Below, piece after piece: positions 63,685 through 64,000 of a DNA stretch of 64,000 nucleotides. The stretch spans positions 9,575-73,574 of the forward strand of contig DAOLNV010000009.1 in assembly GCA_035416745.1 (NCBI GenBank), written 5' to 3'. The translations under genes and the position numbers were made by a program. The stretch is from Candidatus Hydrogenedentota bacterium. Lineage in GTDB: Bacteria > Hydrogenedentota > Hydrogenedentia > Hydrogenedentales > SLHB01. Numbering within the stretch: position 1 is the stretch's first letter; each line of letters starts with the position of its first letter. The notes under the pieces are model-generated. The model ran no database searches. It was not told the origin of the DNA and saw only the letters and a program-made list of their open reading frames with translations.

Positions 63685-64000
63685 GCGCCGAATTCCTCGA
63701 GCGCTTCGTACATGGCGATGATGTTGCCCGGCGGCACGTCGCTCTGGATGTTGTGGATAGTGTTAAACACGTATCCGCCGCCCGGCGCCAGCGCCTCGAC
63801 GTTGCGCCGGACGTCATCCTTCACTTCCTGTGGCGTCCCATGGGGCAGGACGTGCTGGGTGTCTACCCCTCCGCCCCAGAACGTGATCGCATCCCCAAAA
63901 TCCCGTTTCAACGCCTGCGGCTCCATGCCCGCGGCGCTCACGTGGACCGGGTTGAGAATGTCCACGCCCGCTTCGATAAACCCCGGCAGATAGGGACGGA
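63678..64000 (-). CDS. URO-D family protein, C-terminal part (runs off the window)
   Basis: Only the last 107 or so codons are visible; the frame is open to the window edge. The sequence carries IEAGVDILNPVHVSA, ITFWGGGVDTQHVLPHGTPQEV and GGGYVFNTIHNIQSDVPPGNIIA, the C-terminal signature of URO-D/MtaA-like methyltransferases. It is closer to the CmuA/MtaA-type than to HemE. It is the second family member in this window. No start can be given. Confidence 0.85.
   Translation of the reverse strand, partial: RPYLPGFIEAGVDILNPVHVSAAGMEPQALKRDFGDAITFWGGGVDTQHVLPHGTPQEVKDDVRRNVEALAPGGGYVFNTIHNIQSDVPPGNIIAMYEALEEFGAY

Overview
The window is a high-GC bacterial chromosomal segment with about 40 protein genes. 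It has no rRNA, tRNA, CRISPR array, insertion sequence or phage gene that I could recognise. Gene content points to an uncultured Gram-negative lineage of the Hydrogenedentota / Planctomycetota / Lentisphaerota type. The signs are many secreted glycosidase-like and quinoprotein-like proteins, two DUF4091 proteins, a GH99-like protein, Gfo/Idh oxidoreductases (one Tat-exported), TIM-barrel sugar isomerases, non-HemE uroporphyrinogen-decarboxylase family proteins, a non-pyrrolysine MttB homologue and DegT aminotransferases. I favour Hydrogenedentota from overall gene style. This is inference, because no marker gene such as 16S rRNA is present.

Layout. 0-7.2 kb: a secreted DUF6259-type glycosidase-like protein, then on the minus strand a DegT aminotransferase, a Tat-exported Gfo/Idh oxidoreductase followed 2 bp later by a signal-peptide-bearing sugar isomerase, and a small membrane protein. 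7.5-13.4 kb: a 54-aa FmdB-type zinc ribbon, a URO-D family protein, and a minus-strand run of undecaprenyl-diphosphatase, a double-ACT protein, a seven-repeat FG-GAP propeller and a DUF711/UPF0210 protein. 13.5-19 kb (plus): a cytosolic Gfo/Idh plus sugar isomerase pair that mirrors the exported pair, UDP-glucose dehydrogenase and a LeuB-type dehydrogenase. 19-27.5 kb: a large secreted DUF4091 protein, a GH99-like protein, a DUF1573 protein and polyphosphate kinase. 27.7-37.4 kb: two large glycosidase-like proteins flanking an MttB homologue, then a minus-strand DegT aminotransferase and another glycosidase-like protein.

37.8-54.4 kb is the most striking region: 13 tightly packed plus-strand genes, many with 4- to 8-bp overlaps. 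They encode a membrane-anchored protein with about nine carboxypeptidase-regulatory-like modules, two ABC-2 exporter ATPase/permease pairs, two mutually related membrane-anchored proteins of unknown family, a complete oligopeptide-type importer (binding protein, two permeases, two ATPases) and a class III aminotransferase. 54.4-64 kb holds a RecQ helicase without an evident winged-helix RQC domain, two quinoprotein-like exported proteins (one carrying LamG and methyltransferase-like domains), a DNRLRE + DUF4091 protein, and the C-terminus of a second URO-D family protein that runs off the window.

Non-coding structure: an approximately 82-bp three-hairpin palindromic element occurs once near 17.5 kb and as an inverted pair near 60.7 kb, with a possible decayed copy near 7.5 kb. 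A 9-bp tandem repeat (TTCACACCC) occurs in two intergenic gaps. Taken together, the genes suggest a polysaccharide- and glycoside-degrading heterotroph that oxidises and isomerises sugars on both sides of the inner membrane.
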